From positions 1 through 22,320 of the forward strand of contig JAJXPD010000009.1 of NCBI GenBank assembly GCA_021641325.1: a DNA stretch of 22,320 bases, given 5' to 3'. The DNA is from Opitutales bacterium. GTDB taxonomy: Bacteria > Verrucomicrobiota > Verrucomicrobiia > Opitutales > Intestinicryptomonadaceae. A program made the translations under genes and the position numbers. The notes beneath the pieces are model-generated. The model searched no databases, had not been told where the DNA came from, and was given only the letters and a program-made list of their open reading frames with translations. Shown here piece by piece: positions 1-7,243 of this stretch (positions are counted from its first letter, which is position 1; the number at the start of each line of letters is the position of its first letter).

Positions 1-658
1 TTTTATATATCAAATTGTTTTCCGAATCAAATTTACCGACAAAATTTTCCTTTTCGTCAAACAAGGAAGAAACGTCGGCAACATCGAAAACCAAAAAATC
101 CGCACTTTTTATTCGGTTAAAAATACCGTTATATACGAATTCGCCATGAGATGCTCGTAACCTATTAATGCTAATTTTAATAAAATATTCCGAAAATCTG
201 TCTTGAACGGTTTCCCTTATGGGGCTCAGCACGCCTTTTCTTGAGCCCCAAAACAAATCATTCAATACGGAAGCGCCTTTATGCCATGCATACCCGACAA
301 AAATCTTTATTTCGTTACCGACAAAAGGCTCTTCGTTCGGTGATAGTGCTCCAGATAGAATTTTATCATACCACGCATCAAAAAGTCCGCGTTGCGGTTT
401 GAACCAATGATTCGATACATAGTATTTGCCGCCAAATTTCTCAACCCAATAACGGGCGTGTTTCCCTGTTGTTTTACTTTGATCTTCCGTCAACATGGGG
501 AAGTCAAGATTGAATATCTTCTTACAAAACTCTTTATCTTTAAGGTTCGATATAATTTCTTTAGAAAGCATTTCGTTGGAAAAAAGAGTTCGCATAGATT
601 CCCTAACATACTCTCCAACCTTTTTATCTTCTACATCTTGGCACTCTACCTTTTTCAT
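1..658 (-). CDS. Partial hypothetical protein with a C-terminal TIR/NDT-like segment (runs off left edge)
   Basis: Reading the minus strand from ATG at 658 gives an uninterrupted frame of 219 codons that leaves the window at base 1, so the C-terminus is missing. The N-terminal ~100 residues look helical (VGEYVRESMRTLF, KEFCKKIFNLDFPML) and end in an aromatic stretch (RYWVEKFGGKYYV, HWFKPQRGLFDAW). From about residue 118 a Rossmann-like pattern begins: a strand KIFVGYAWH, a helix, then GIFNRIKSADFLVFDVADV. This resembles the layout of TIR or nucleoside-deoxyribosyltransferase-like domains, in which such a strand is often followed by an NVxxEIG helix; that part would lie outside the window. The assignment is inference. 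The base composition is clearly AT-richer than downstream genes, and the gene is divergent from a recombinase, suggesting horizontal acquisition. Two plus-strand frames over this region are shadows. No SD stands directly before ATG 658; the best SD sits before an upstream ATG at 709. Confidence 0.7.
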   Translation of the reverse strand, partial: MKKVECQDVEDKKVGEYVRESMRTLFSNEMLSKEIISNLKDKEFCKKIFNLDFPMLTEDQSKTTGKHARYWVEKFGGKYYVSNHWFKPQRGLFDAWYDKILSGALSPNEEPFVGNEIKIFVGYAWHKGASVLNDLFWGSRKGVLSPIRETVQDRFSEYFIKISINRLRASHGEFVYNGIFNRIKSADFLVFDVADVSSLFDEKENFVGKFDSENNLIYK

Positions 659-673
659 AATATGAAGCAGGCT

Positions 674-858
674 ATCGTATTAAGAATACGATACCCAAAG
701 GGTGCGCATCAACTCCTTAACCTCCAATGCGATATATAAGCTAAAACACCTTTGTAATCCGTCCGATTAAAAGAAATTTATTCCATCGGATAACCCGTCA
801 GTCCTTTGGGAATGGTCAGTCGTGAAATTTTGTTTGACAATCGTATTCTTAATACGAT
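674..858. repeat. Pair of exact 19-bp inverted repeats, each an 8-3-8 palindrome
   Basis: ATCGTATTAAGAATACGAT at 674-692 is the exact reverse complement of ATCGTATTCTTAATACGAT at 840-858. Each copy is itself palindromic: ATCGTATT, a 3-base centre, then AATACGAT. The left copy lies 15 bases upstream of ATG 658 of the left-edge gene, and the right copy overlaps ATG 857 of the recombinase, so in gene-relative terms both have the same orientation. They enclose 147 bp (693-839). A further 8-bp inverted match lies inside (CCCAAAGG 694-701 and CCTTTGGG 803-810). The layout fits either two operator sites for a dimeric repressor or the borders of a small invertible segment next to its recombinase. The sequence cannot decide between them. 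Confidence 0.85.
680..709 (-). CDS. Possible 9-codon leader ORF upstream of the left-edge gene
   Basis: The only good Shine-Dalgarno sequences in the divergent region (minus-strand AAGGAG at 718-713 and GGAGG at 725-721) precede ATG 709, not ATG 658. The frame from 709 encodes MRTLWVSYS and stops at TAA 682-680, inside the left palindrome. It is in the same frame as the downstream gene starting at 658, 17 codons further on. It could be a leader peptide allowing reinitiation at 658, or the original start of the gene now cut by a stop. It could also be chance. Confidence 0.25.
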   Translation of the reverse strand: MRTLWVSYS

Positions 859-1852
859 GAACACAGACTACATTTCAGCTAAAAGAATTTTGACGGGGAC
901 TGACGTTTCCGTATTGGACGCGGCAAGAATCGCAAAAAATATTTTGGATGCTAAACCGAAAAATTTTGTCTTAACCGACCTCCAATTTTGCGCGAAAGTC
1001 ATTGAAGTAGGGTTGCGGCATATACGCACAAAGGAAATGTCCTTCGCCGATGGGTTTGCTCTATATTTAAAGAGCAAGCAACATTTGCGCCCTGATTCTA
1101 TACGGGACATCCGCTGTATTGGAAACAGACTTTTGCGAACAAAGCCCGAATTTGGCGGGCGCAATTTTTCGGAGTTGAGCGTATCGGAATGCGAAGAATG
1201 GCTGAATGCCGCGTTTCATACCAACCCGCAATTTAACAAGGCGCGGACTATGTTGCACGGGCTTTTCGAGTTCGCGCTCCGCCGCGAGTGGTGCGACAAA
1301 AACCCGATAAAGCGAATCGAACGCAAAAAAGTAATCGAAAGAGAAATCCTGCCGTTGAAACTTGCCGAAACAAGGCGGCTAATTAAGACTGCCCAGCTCG
1401 AAAGTCCGAGTTGCGGGGTCGTTGCCGCGCTTTTGGTCTACACTGGAATCCGCCCGCGCGAAGTTCGCAGGCTAACTTGGCGCGACATCGACACCGAAGA
1501 AAAGACAATCACCGTCCGCTCGCAGTGCTCGAAGACAGGCGGCGTCCGCCAAGTGGAAATTCCGCCTGTTTTGAATCGGTTTCTAATTACTCATAAATCC
1601 GAAAACACTTCCCATATATGCCCGACCGATTGGCAATGCCGCTGGCGCAAAATCCGCGATAACTCTGGCTTTCGCGGACGCTGGATTCAGGACATTCTGC
1701 GCCACACCTACGCAAGCTTCCACGCAAAACGCTACGCCGACCTGCCGCGCCTGCAATTAAACATGGGGCATCGCGACCAGTCGCTCCTCCGCTCGCGCTA
1801 CGTCAACATGTCAGGAATCTCGCACATAGAGGCGCGGTGTTTTTTTAACTGA
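812..1852 (+). CDS. Tyrosine recombinase/integrase
   Basis: Complete phage-type integrase (Pfam Phage_integrase fold) with an N-terminal SAM-like core-binding region and a C-terminal catalytic domain. Numbered from a TTG at 806, the catalytic set is visible: R in TGIRPREVRRL (about residue 217), K in SKTGG, H-R in ILRHTYAS (R299, H300), H322 in MGHRD and nucleophile Y332 in SRYVN. The open frame begins at TTG 806; ATG 812 and ATG 857 are alternatives, none with a convincing SD, and ATG 857 would put the start inside the right palindrome. I chose ATG 812 as the first ATG. The 5' part is AT-rich like the left-edge gene, while the 3' part approaches the composition of the chromosome. Being complete and next to paired inverted repeats, it may be the integrase of an island extending leftward or a local invertase. 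Confidence 0.9.
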   Translation: MVSREILFDNRILNTMNTDYISAKRILTGTDVSVLDAARIAKNILDAKPKNFVLTDLQFCAKVIEVGLRHIRTKEMSFADGFALYLKSKQHLRPDSIRDIRCIGNRLLRTKPEFGGRNFSELSVSECEEWLNAAFHTNPQFNKARTMLHGLFEFALRREWCDKNPIKRIERKKVIEREILPLKLAETRRLIKTAQLESPSCGVVAALLVYTGIRPREVRRLTWRDIDTEEKTITVRSQCSKTGGVRQVEIPPVLNRFLITHKSENTSHICPTDWQCRWRKIRDNSGFRGRWIQDILRHTYASFHAKRYADLPRLQLNMGHRDQSLLRSRYVNMSGISHIEARCFFN

Positions 1853-1940
1853 TATTTTTTATCTGCGATTTTGCAAAACCCGCTTTTATGTGTCGGGTTG
1901 GGGAAACCGCAAAACGGGTTTATTCCCGCAAAGCCGCCGC

Positions 1941-1960
1941 GCGCACGCGCGGGCGTGCGC
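1941..1960. other. Perfect GC-rich hairpin between integrase and mgtE
   Basis: GCGCACGC (1941-1948), loop GCGG, GCGTGCGC (1953-1960). It is followed by A residues, not T residues, on the plus strand, and no T-run follows it on the minus strand, so it is not a classical intrinsic terminator. It lies in the 189-bp gap between the integrase stop and mgtE, which otherwise shows no gene. It could be an mRNA structure in the mgtE leader if transcription begins upstream of it. Confidence 0.5.
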
Positions 1961-1990
1961 AAAAAAATTTCGCGGGGAATGCGAAAAGTC

Positions 1991-2017
1991 TTGAATTGTC
2001 GGCCGTAAAAATAAAAT
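1991..2017 (+). promoter_or_regulatory. Weak candidate promoter for mgtE
   Basis: TTGAAT (1991-1996) and TAAAAT (2012-2017) resemble -35 and -10 hexamers, but the spacer is only 15 bases. They lie just upstream of the AGGGG (2036-2040) and ATG 2042 of mgtE. No Mg2+-sensing M-box-like leader is recognisable in the short upstream gap. Confidence 0.25.
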
Positions 2018-2041
2018 GTACTTCGACGATTTTTTAGGGGA

Positions 2042-3427
2042 ATGTCAAACGACGACGACATATTGGACGCCCAGAGCGAACACGGCTATTCGCTTTACGA
2101 CCTCGTCGTAATGTCCGAAGCCGACGAGCTTGACAAGCTCGACACCGCAACCCTCCTCGAAACCACTCCCCACACGCTTTCGGTCTTCCTCGAACGTCTC
2201 GACGTAGACACCCAGCGGCAGGTTCTCCGCAAGCTCAACCCCGAAAAGGTCTCGGAGGTCGTCTCCGAAATGGACCCCGACATGTCCGCGGAGCTCGTCT
2301 CCGAAATGCGCGAGCACCGCGCGGTTTCCGTCCTCAACGAGATGGAGCCCGACGACGCCGCCGACATCGTCCGCGAGCTGGAGCAGGAGGATAGGGACAG
2401 GCTCCTTAAAGGCATGCAGCGTTCGCAGCCCGAAACCGCCGAAAACGTCCGCGAGCTTCTCGAATACCCCGCCGACACTGCGGGCGCGATAATGAACCCG
2501 CACGTCGCCACCCTCGACGACCAGCTGACGGTTGACGAGGCAATCGGCGAAGTCCGCCGCATGCGCGACGAGTACGAGAACATCTACTATCTGTATGTCG
2601 TAGATTCGGGCGACATTCTCGAAGGGGTGGTTTCCATGCGCGCGCTCATGCTTGCCCCGAAGGGCGCGAAAGTCCGCGACATCATGGCGACCAACCTCAT
2701 CGGGCTGCTTTCGCCCTCGATGGACAAGGAAATCGTCGCCCACATCATGGCGGATACCGACTACCATACGCTGCCCGTGGTCGGCGAAAACGGCGAACTT
2801 TTGGGGATAATCACGCACGACGACGTTATCGACATCATGCGCGAGGAGGGCACGGAAGACTTGCAGAAACTCGCTGGCGCGGGCGCGGACGAGGGGCTTT
2901 TCGACCCCATTTCGACGAGCATAAAGCAGCGTTCGCCGTGGCTTTTGGTGAACCTGCTGACCGCGTTCATAGCGTCGGGCGTCGTCGGAATGTTCGACAC
3001 AAACATAGCCGCCCTCCCGCTTCTTGCGGTGTTCATGCCGATAATAGCCGGCATCGGCGGAAACACGGGCGCGCAGACGCTCGCGGTCACGGTGAGGTCA
3101 ATCGCGCTCGGCGAGGCGGGGATTTTCGATATGCGCAGGGTCTGCGTGCGCGAGACGTGCAAGGGCTTTTTGAACGGAATTTGCATAGGGCTGCTGGGCG
3201 CGCTTCTTGCGGTAATTACGACATTCCGCTTCGACCTCGCGCTGATTGTGTGGGTTGCGATGGTGATAAACATGTCGCTCGGCGGTTTCATGGGAAGCTT
3301 CATTCCGTTCACGCTCAAACGCTTCGGGTTCGACCCCGCCTCCGGCTCGTCCATTTTCACTACGGGCTTTACCGATTCGGGCGGTTTTTTCATTTTTTTG
3401 GGGCTTGCCTCCATTTTCCTTTCGTGA
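2042..3427 (+). CDS. mgtE: Magnesium transporter MgtE
   Basis: Inner-membrane Mg2+ channel of the MgtE family, 461 residues, of usual length. Residues about 25-140 are the cytosolic MgtE N domain of helical repeats rich in EMDPD/MEPDDAAD motifs. Residues about 145-265 form a CBS pair that gates the pore by sensing cytosolic Mg2+ (family knowledge). From about 300 onward lie five hydrophobic segments with the family signatures MPIIAGIGGNTGAQT (332-346) and DPASGSSIFTT...D (431 onward, with D431 at the site of the pore aspartate). ATG 2042 has AGGGG one base upstream, closer than ideal, but the N domain starts normally. It is a single gene with no partner of related function nearby, and its composition is typical of the chromosome, unlike the island on its left. 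Several antisense frames over it are shadows. Confidence 0.97.
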   Translation: MSNDDDILDAQSEHGYSLYDLVVMSEADELDKLDTATLLETTPHTLSVFLERLDVDTQRQVLRKLNPEKVSEVVSEMDPDMSAELVSEMREHRAVSVLNEMEPDDAADIVRELEQEDRDRLLKGMQRSQPETAENVRELLEYPADTAGAIMNPHVATLDDQLTVDEAIGEVRRMRDEYENIYYLYVVDSGDILEGVVSMRALMLAPKGAKVRDIMATNLIGLLSPSMDKEIVAHIMADTDYHTLPVVGENGELLGIITHDDVIDIMREEGTEDLQKLAGAGADEGLFDPISTSIKQRSPWLLVNLLTAFIASGVVGMFDTNIAALPLLAVFMPIIAGIGGNTGAQTLAVTVRSIALGEAGIFDMRRVCVRETCKGFLNGICIGLLGALLAVITTFRFDLALIVWVAMVINMSLGGFMGSFIPFTLKRFGFDPASGSSIFTTGFTDSGGFFIFLGLASIFLS

Positions 3428-3565
3428 AAATCCCGACGCGTCCGCTCGGATTGCGTTTTTTTTGTTGACGGAAATTTAGCGCGGTATTTAATGTCAATTC
3501 GAAAAGGCGGAATTACGCCGAAAGCTTTTTTTTGTTCGCGGGGGGAGGCTTGCGTTCAAATTTTT

Positions 3566-3597
3566 TATAATCACCTACAACAATTATCGACAAAGGA
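3566..3597 (+). promoter_or_regulatory. -10 element and ribosome binding site for the oxidoreductase pair
   Basis: A perfect TATAAT lies at 3566-3571, 35 bases before ATG 3606, with no good -35 hexamer at normal spacing. AAAGGA (3592-3597) stands 8 bases before the ATG and is one of the clearer Shine-Dalgarno sequences in the window. The preceding gap (3428-3565) holds no gene; a T-run near 3458-3465 follows the mgtE stop but has no strong stem in front of it. Confidence 0.5.
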
Positions 3598-3605
3598 TTA
3601 TTATT

Positions 3606-4925
3606 ATGGAAAGACGCGATTTTGTGAAATCGACGGCTGTGTTGGGCATGGCGGCGGCGTTGCCGCGTTATAGCCTTGCAAGGGCAAAGGGGAACGACCG
3701 CATTAAAGTGGGTCTTATCGGCTGCGGCGGCCGCGGCAGGGGCGCGCTATGCAACATGATTTCCGCCGACCAGAACATAGAAATCGTGGCGGTTGCCGAC
3801 CTTTTTGCGGACAAGCCGCAGCAGGCTCTCGACCGCGTGCAAAAGCACATCGAAAAGCTCGGCGACAGCGCGAAGGGCATTTTGGACATGTCGAAGGTAA
3901 AGCGTTTCGTCGGTCTGAATTGCGTCGACGAAATTTTGGCGACCGACATCGACGTCGTAATCGACGCGTGCCCGCCCGTGTTCCGCACCCCGCACTTCGA
4001 AAAAATCGTGGCGGCGGGTAAACACGCGTTCCTCGAAAAGCCGCCGTGCGTCGACGCGGTTCAGGCCCGCAAAATGCTCGAACTTTCCAAAAAGGCCGAC
4101 GAAAAGGGCCTGTGCGTAGTCTGCGGCACGCAACGCCGCTACTATTCGGGCTATCAGGAAATGGTAAAGCGCGTTCAGGACGGCGAAATCGGCGAAATCG
4201 TCAACGCCCAGTGCTACTGGAATTCGCCCGTCTACGTCGGCGGCCCCGGCTTCCACAGAAACGAGGAGCTTGCGTGGGACACCATGGAATACCAAATCCG
4301 CAACTGGTTCTCGTTTATCTGGACTTCGGGCGACAACATCGTCGAACAGCACGTCCACAATATCGACGTCATCATGTGGGCGTTGGGCGACAACCGCAAG
4401 CCTGTTGAAGTCCGCGGCTGGGGCAACAGAAGCACCGACCTTCCCACGCCGACATACGGCGACCGTTTCAGCAACTTCGAGGTGGACTTCGACATGGGCG
4501 ACGGCCTCCGCCTCCAAAGCTACTGCCAGCAGGATCCGAAATCGTCGGGCGAAATCGGCGAAAGACTCGTCGGCACAAAGGGCATTATGTACTCCAACCT
4601 CTACGGCCAAATCTACATTTCCGACCGCAAGGGCAACAAGCTTTGGGTCTGCGACAAGGAAAAGGCAAAGGAGTGCATGTCGGAAGAGCACAGATTCCTG
4701 CTCGACGCAATCCGCGAAGGCAGACACGTCAACAAAATCAACCAGCTTGTAAACTCGACTCTCCTTGCAATCGCGGGCCGCATGAGCGCGTACTCCGGCA
4801 AGAAGTTCAAGTTCGACTGGGTTTTGGCGAAGTCGCAGGAAAGCTTCTGCCCCGAAAAAATCGAACTCGGCAAACGCATGCCGTGGAACGGCGTTCCCGT
4901 TCCCGGAAAATACAAACTCGTTTAA
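3606..4925 (+). CDS. Tat-exported Gfo/Idh/MocA family oxidoreductase (copy 1)
   Basis: 439-residue NAD(P)-dependent oxidoreductase of the Gfo/Idh/MocA family. It opens with a twin-arginine signal (ERRDFVK, then a short hydrophobic stretch AVLGMAAALP), so it is probably exported folded with its cofactor. The Rossmann motif is VGLIGCGGRGRG (about 35-46). The family EKPP motif is at 144-147, with the downstream EQHVHNIDVIMWALG stretch supplying likely active-site histidines. Exported members of this type are very common in Planctomycetes and Verrucomicrobia and are usually linked to sugar or glycan oxidation. The substrate here is unknown. ATG 3606 has a good SD, and the next gene is a paralogue 30 bases downstream in the same transcript. 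GH109 glycosidases share this fold, but I see no specific reason to call this one a GH109. Confidence 0.93.
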   Translation: MERRDFVKSTAVLGMAAALPRYSLARAKGNDRIKVGLIGCGGRGRGALCNMISADQNIEIVAVADLFADKPQQALDRVQKHIEKLGDSAKGILDMSKVKRFVGLNCVDEILATDIDVVIDACPPVFRTPHFEKIVAAGKHAFLEKPPCVDAVQARKMLELSKKADEKGLCVVCGTQRRYYSGYQEMVKRVQDGEIGEIVNAQCYWNSPVYVGGPGFHRNEELAWDTMEYQIRNWFSFIWTSGDNIVEQHVHNIDVIMWALGDNRKPVEVRGWGNRSTDLPTPTYGDRFSNFEVDFDMGDGLRLQSYCQQDPKSSGEIGERLVGTKGIMYSNLYGQIYISDRKGNKLWVCDKEKAKECMSEEHRFLLDAIREGRHVNKINQLVNSTLLAIAGRMSAYSGKKFKFDWVLAKSQESFCPEKIELGKRMPWNGVPVPGKYKLV

Positions 4926-4955
4926 TAAATTAAAAATCAGGAGAAATTGAAAATT

Positions 4956-6266
4956 ATGGAAAGACGCGATTTTGTAAAAACATCGGCAATTCTCGGCGCG
5001 GCGGCGGCTCTGCCGCGTTTCAGCTACGCGCAAATCAAGGGCAGCGACCGCATCAAGGTAGGTCTCATCGGCTGCGGCGGCCGCGGCACGGGCGCGACAT
5101 GCAACATGATTGAGGCCGACCAAAACGTAAAGGTCGTCGCGATGGCGGACTTGTTTGCCGACAAGCTCCCCAACGCCAAGAAGAAAATCAAGGACTTCTG
5201 CGACAAGAAATTCAAGGCGCAGTCCGACGAAATCTTCAACCCCTCGACCGTAAAAACTTTCACGGGCTGGGACTGCTGCGAACAGCTCCTTAAAGAGGAC
5301 GTAGACTTGGTTATTGAAGCCACTCCGCCCGTGTTCCGCACGCCGCACTTCGCGCAAATCGTCGAAGCGGGCAAGCACGCGTTCCTCGAAAAGCCCGCAT
5401 GCGTAGACATCACGCAGGCGCGCGAAATCAGGGAGCTTTCCAAGAAGGCGAAGGAAAAGGGAATGTGCATTGTAACGGGCAACCAGCGCCGCCACTCCGC
5501 CGCATATCAGGACGTCATGAAGCGCATTCACGACGGCGAAATCGGCGAAATCCTCGCCGCGCAGTGCTACTGGAACGGCGCGTACTACGTCGGCGGCTAC
5601 ACGGGCTGGGAAGACCTCGGCTTCGACTCCACCGAATACCAAATCCGCAAGTGGGGCGCGTTTATCTGGACTTCGGGCGACCAAATCGTCGAACAGCACG
5701 TCCACAACCTCGACGTCATCATGTGGGCGTTGGGCGACAACCGCTTCCCCGTGGAACTCCGCGCGTGGGGCGGCAGAAGCGCCGACGCCGACCTTCCCTC
5801 GCCCCAGTACGGCGACAGGTTCACGCACTGCGTTGTAGACTACGACTTCGGCGAAGGCGTAAGGCTCATGAGCTCGTGCAGTCAGGAGCGCAAGACTTCG
5901 GGCGAAGTCGGCGAGCGCGTGGTAGGCTCGAAAGCCACTTTGGTGACATCGGGCGGCAGGTGCAGATTCATCGACCGCAAGGGCAAGACAATCTACGCCA
6001 ACACGCAGGAAATCATCAACCCCTACGTCGCCGAACACAAGTTCCTGCTCGACGCAATCCGCAACGGACGCCGCGTAAACACGCTCGACACCCTGCTGGG
6101 CTCGAACTTGATTGCAATCGCGGGGCGCATGAGCGCGTTCTCGGGCAAGAAGTTCAAGTACGGCTGGATGGAGGCGAAGTCGAAGGAAAGCCTCGCCCCG
6201 AAGGAATGGAAGTTCGAGAAACGCCAAGTTTCCGTTCCCGTCCCCGGAAAATACGAGCTTGCGTAA
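4956..6266 (+). CDS. Tat-exported Gfo/Idh/MocA family oxidoreductase (copy 2)
   Basis: 436-residue paralogue of the preceding gene, beginning with the same MERRDFVK twin-arginine motif. By hand count 39 of the first 50 residues match copy 1, including the whole nucleotide-binding stretch DRIKVGLIGCGGRG, and similarity continues through EKP (144-146), EQHVHNLDVIMWALG and the C-terminal PVPGKY. A TTG at 4947 would add three residues, but it is only 3 bases from AGGAG (4939-4943). ATG 4956 is 12 bases away and matches the start of copy 1, so I chose ATG. The pair looks like a tandem duplication followed by divergence in the substrate-binding half (for example WKPLG-type regions differ and the copy-2 loop after ADADLPSPQYGD is longer). 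The transcript ends at a strong terminator just downstream. Confidence 0.93.
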   Translation: MERRDFVKTSAILGAAAALPRFSYAQIKGSDRIKVGLIGCGGRGTGATCNMIEADQNVKVVAMADLFADKLPNAKKKIKDFCDKKFKAQSDEIFNPSTVKTFTGWDCCEQLLKEDVDLVIEATPPVFRTPHFAQIVEAGKHAFLEKPACVDITQAREIRELSKKAKEKGMCIVTGNQRRHSAAYQDVMKRIHDGEIGEILAAQCYWNGAYYVGGYTGWEDLGFDSTEYQIRKWGAFIWTSGDQIVEQHVHNLDVIMWALGDNRFPVELRAWGGRSADADLPSPQYGDRFTHCVVDYDFGEGVRLMSSCSQERKTSGEVGERVVGSKATLVTSGGRCRFIDRKGKTIYANTQEIINPYVAEHKFLLDAIRNGRRVNTLDTLLGSNLIAIAGRMSAFSGKKFKYGWMEAKSKESLAPKEWKFEKRQVSVPVPGKYELA

Positions 6267-6281
6267 TCGCAAACGCAAACG

Positions 6282-6311
6282 AAAAAGCCCCGAAAATTCG
6301 GGGCTTTTTTT
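6282..6311. terminator. Bidirectional intrinsic terminator
   Basis: AGCCCCGAA (6286-6294) pairs with TTCGGGGCT (6297-6305) around a 2-base gap, with a run of A on the left and seven T on the right. It ends the oxidoreductase pair on the plus strand and can also serve the convergent folD cluster, whose last stop codon is at 6359. Confidence 0.92.
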
Positions 6312-6358
6312 GTGCCCGCCGCGTTCGGCGGCGGAGCGGATTCTGAACTTGTTTTGCG

Positions 6359-7237
6359 CTATTTCACGCCCATGTGGCGTTTGTAGGCGGCGAGCGTGTT
6401 CTTCATGAGCATAGCAACCGTCATCGGGCCGACTCCCCCGGGGACGGGGGTAATCGCCGAGCATTTCGGCGCGACGTTCTGGAAATCGACGTCGCCCACA
6501 AGCCTGTACCCTGACTTCGTTTCCGTCGAGGGCACGCGGTTTATGCCTACGTCGATAACGCACGCGCCGTCCTTTACCATGTCGGCGGAAACCGTGTTGG
6601 GGCGTCCCACCGCCGCGACGAGAATGTCCGCCTGGGCGCAGATTTCCTTCATGTTTTCGCTGCGCGAGTGGCAGACCGTAACGGTTGCGTCCGCGCCCTT
6701 TTTCATCAGCAGCAGAGCCATGGGTTTGCCGACGATGAGGCTGCGCCCGATTACCACCGCGCGTTTGCTCTTTGTGGGCACTTCGGCGCGTTTGAGAAGC
6801 TCTATAATGCCCGCGGGCGTGCACGCCACGAACGCGCGTGAGTCTTCCTGACAGAGGAAGCCGAGGTTTGCGTTGCTGAATCCGTCAACGTCTTTGTCGG
6901 CGCGGACGCGGTTGAACGTATCGCGCTCGTTGAGCTGTTTGGGAAGCGGCGCCTGTATGAGAATTGCGTCTACGGCGTCGTCGTTGTTGAGCCTGTCGAT
7001 GAGCGCGTTGAGGTCTTCCTGCTTGGTGTCTTCGGGGAGAATGTGGAGGCGGCTTTCGATTCCGATTTCGCCGGCAACGCGCTCCTTCTTCTTGACGTAC
7101 GAGACCGACGCGGGGTCTTCGCCGACGCGGATAAACGCCACGCACGGGCGGCGGTCGAATTTGAGGTTTGCGAGTTCGGCTTTAAGCTCTTCGTGAATGC
7201 TTTTTGCCGTCGCGTTTCCGTCGATAATTTTTGGCAT
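6359..7237 (-). CDS. folD: Bifunctional methylenetetrahydrofolate dehydrogenase/cyclohydrolase FolD
   Basis: 292 residues, the standard FolD length. It interconverts 5,10-methylene-, 5,10-methenyl- and 10-formyl-tetrahydrofolate in the cytosol, supplying one-carbon units for purines and formyl-Met. Visible family motifs are SYVKKKERVA (catalytic Lys near 52), QAPLPKQL (95-102), DKDVDGFSNANLG (115-126), VVIGRSLIVGKPMALLL (161-177, nucleotide binding) and the C-terminal ITPVPGGVGPMTVAMLMKNT. The start at ATG 7237 has no clear SD but lies 6 bases after the stop of the small lipoprotein gene, so it is probably the third gene of the methyltransferase - lipoprotein - folD transcript. A very long open frame on the same strand in another register (down to 3747) is a shadow. 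Confidence 0.97.
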   Translation of the reverse strand: MPKIIDGNATAKSIHEELKAELANLKFDRRPCVAFIRVGEDPASVSYVKKKERVAGEIGIESRLHILPEDTKQEDLNALIDRLNNDDAVDAILIQAPLPKQLNERDTFNRVRADKDVDGFSNANLGFLCQEDSRAFVACTPAGIIELLKRAEVPTKSKRAVVIGRSLIVGKPMALLLMKKGADATVTVCHSRSENMKEICAQADILVAAVGRPNTVSADMVKDGACVIDVGINRVPSTETKSGYRLVGDVDFQNVAPKCSAITPVPGGVGPMTVAMLMKNTLAAYKRHMGVK

Positions 7238-7243
7238 AAATGA

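Noticed and set aside
219..739. Two plus-strand open frames (219-410 and 392-739)
   Set aside because: They lie mostly opposite the continuous 219-codon minus-strand frame, which has far better coding character; their peptides look like antisense noise.
1853..2041. tRNA or att core at the integrase/mgtE junction, or an M-box leader for mgtE
   Set aside because: No cloverleaf, no tRNA 3' end and no M-box-like multi-stem structure could be drawn; only a short GC hairpin is present.
3606..6266. GH109 glycosidase identity for the Tat oxidoreductases
   Set aside because: GH109 enzymes share the fold and the Tat leader, but the visible motifs fit the generic exported Gfo/Idh/MocA type equally well, so the narrower call is unsupported.
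3747..6824. A 1025-codon minus-strand frame across both oxidoreductases and part of folD
   Set aside because: Antisense to two clear Gfo/Idh/MocA genes and out of frame with folD. The low-complexity Val/Ala/Asp/Arg composition is typical of a GC-rich shadow.
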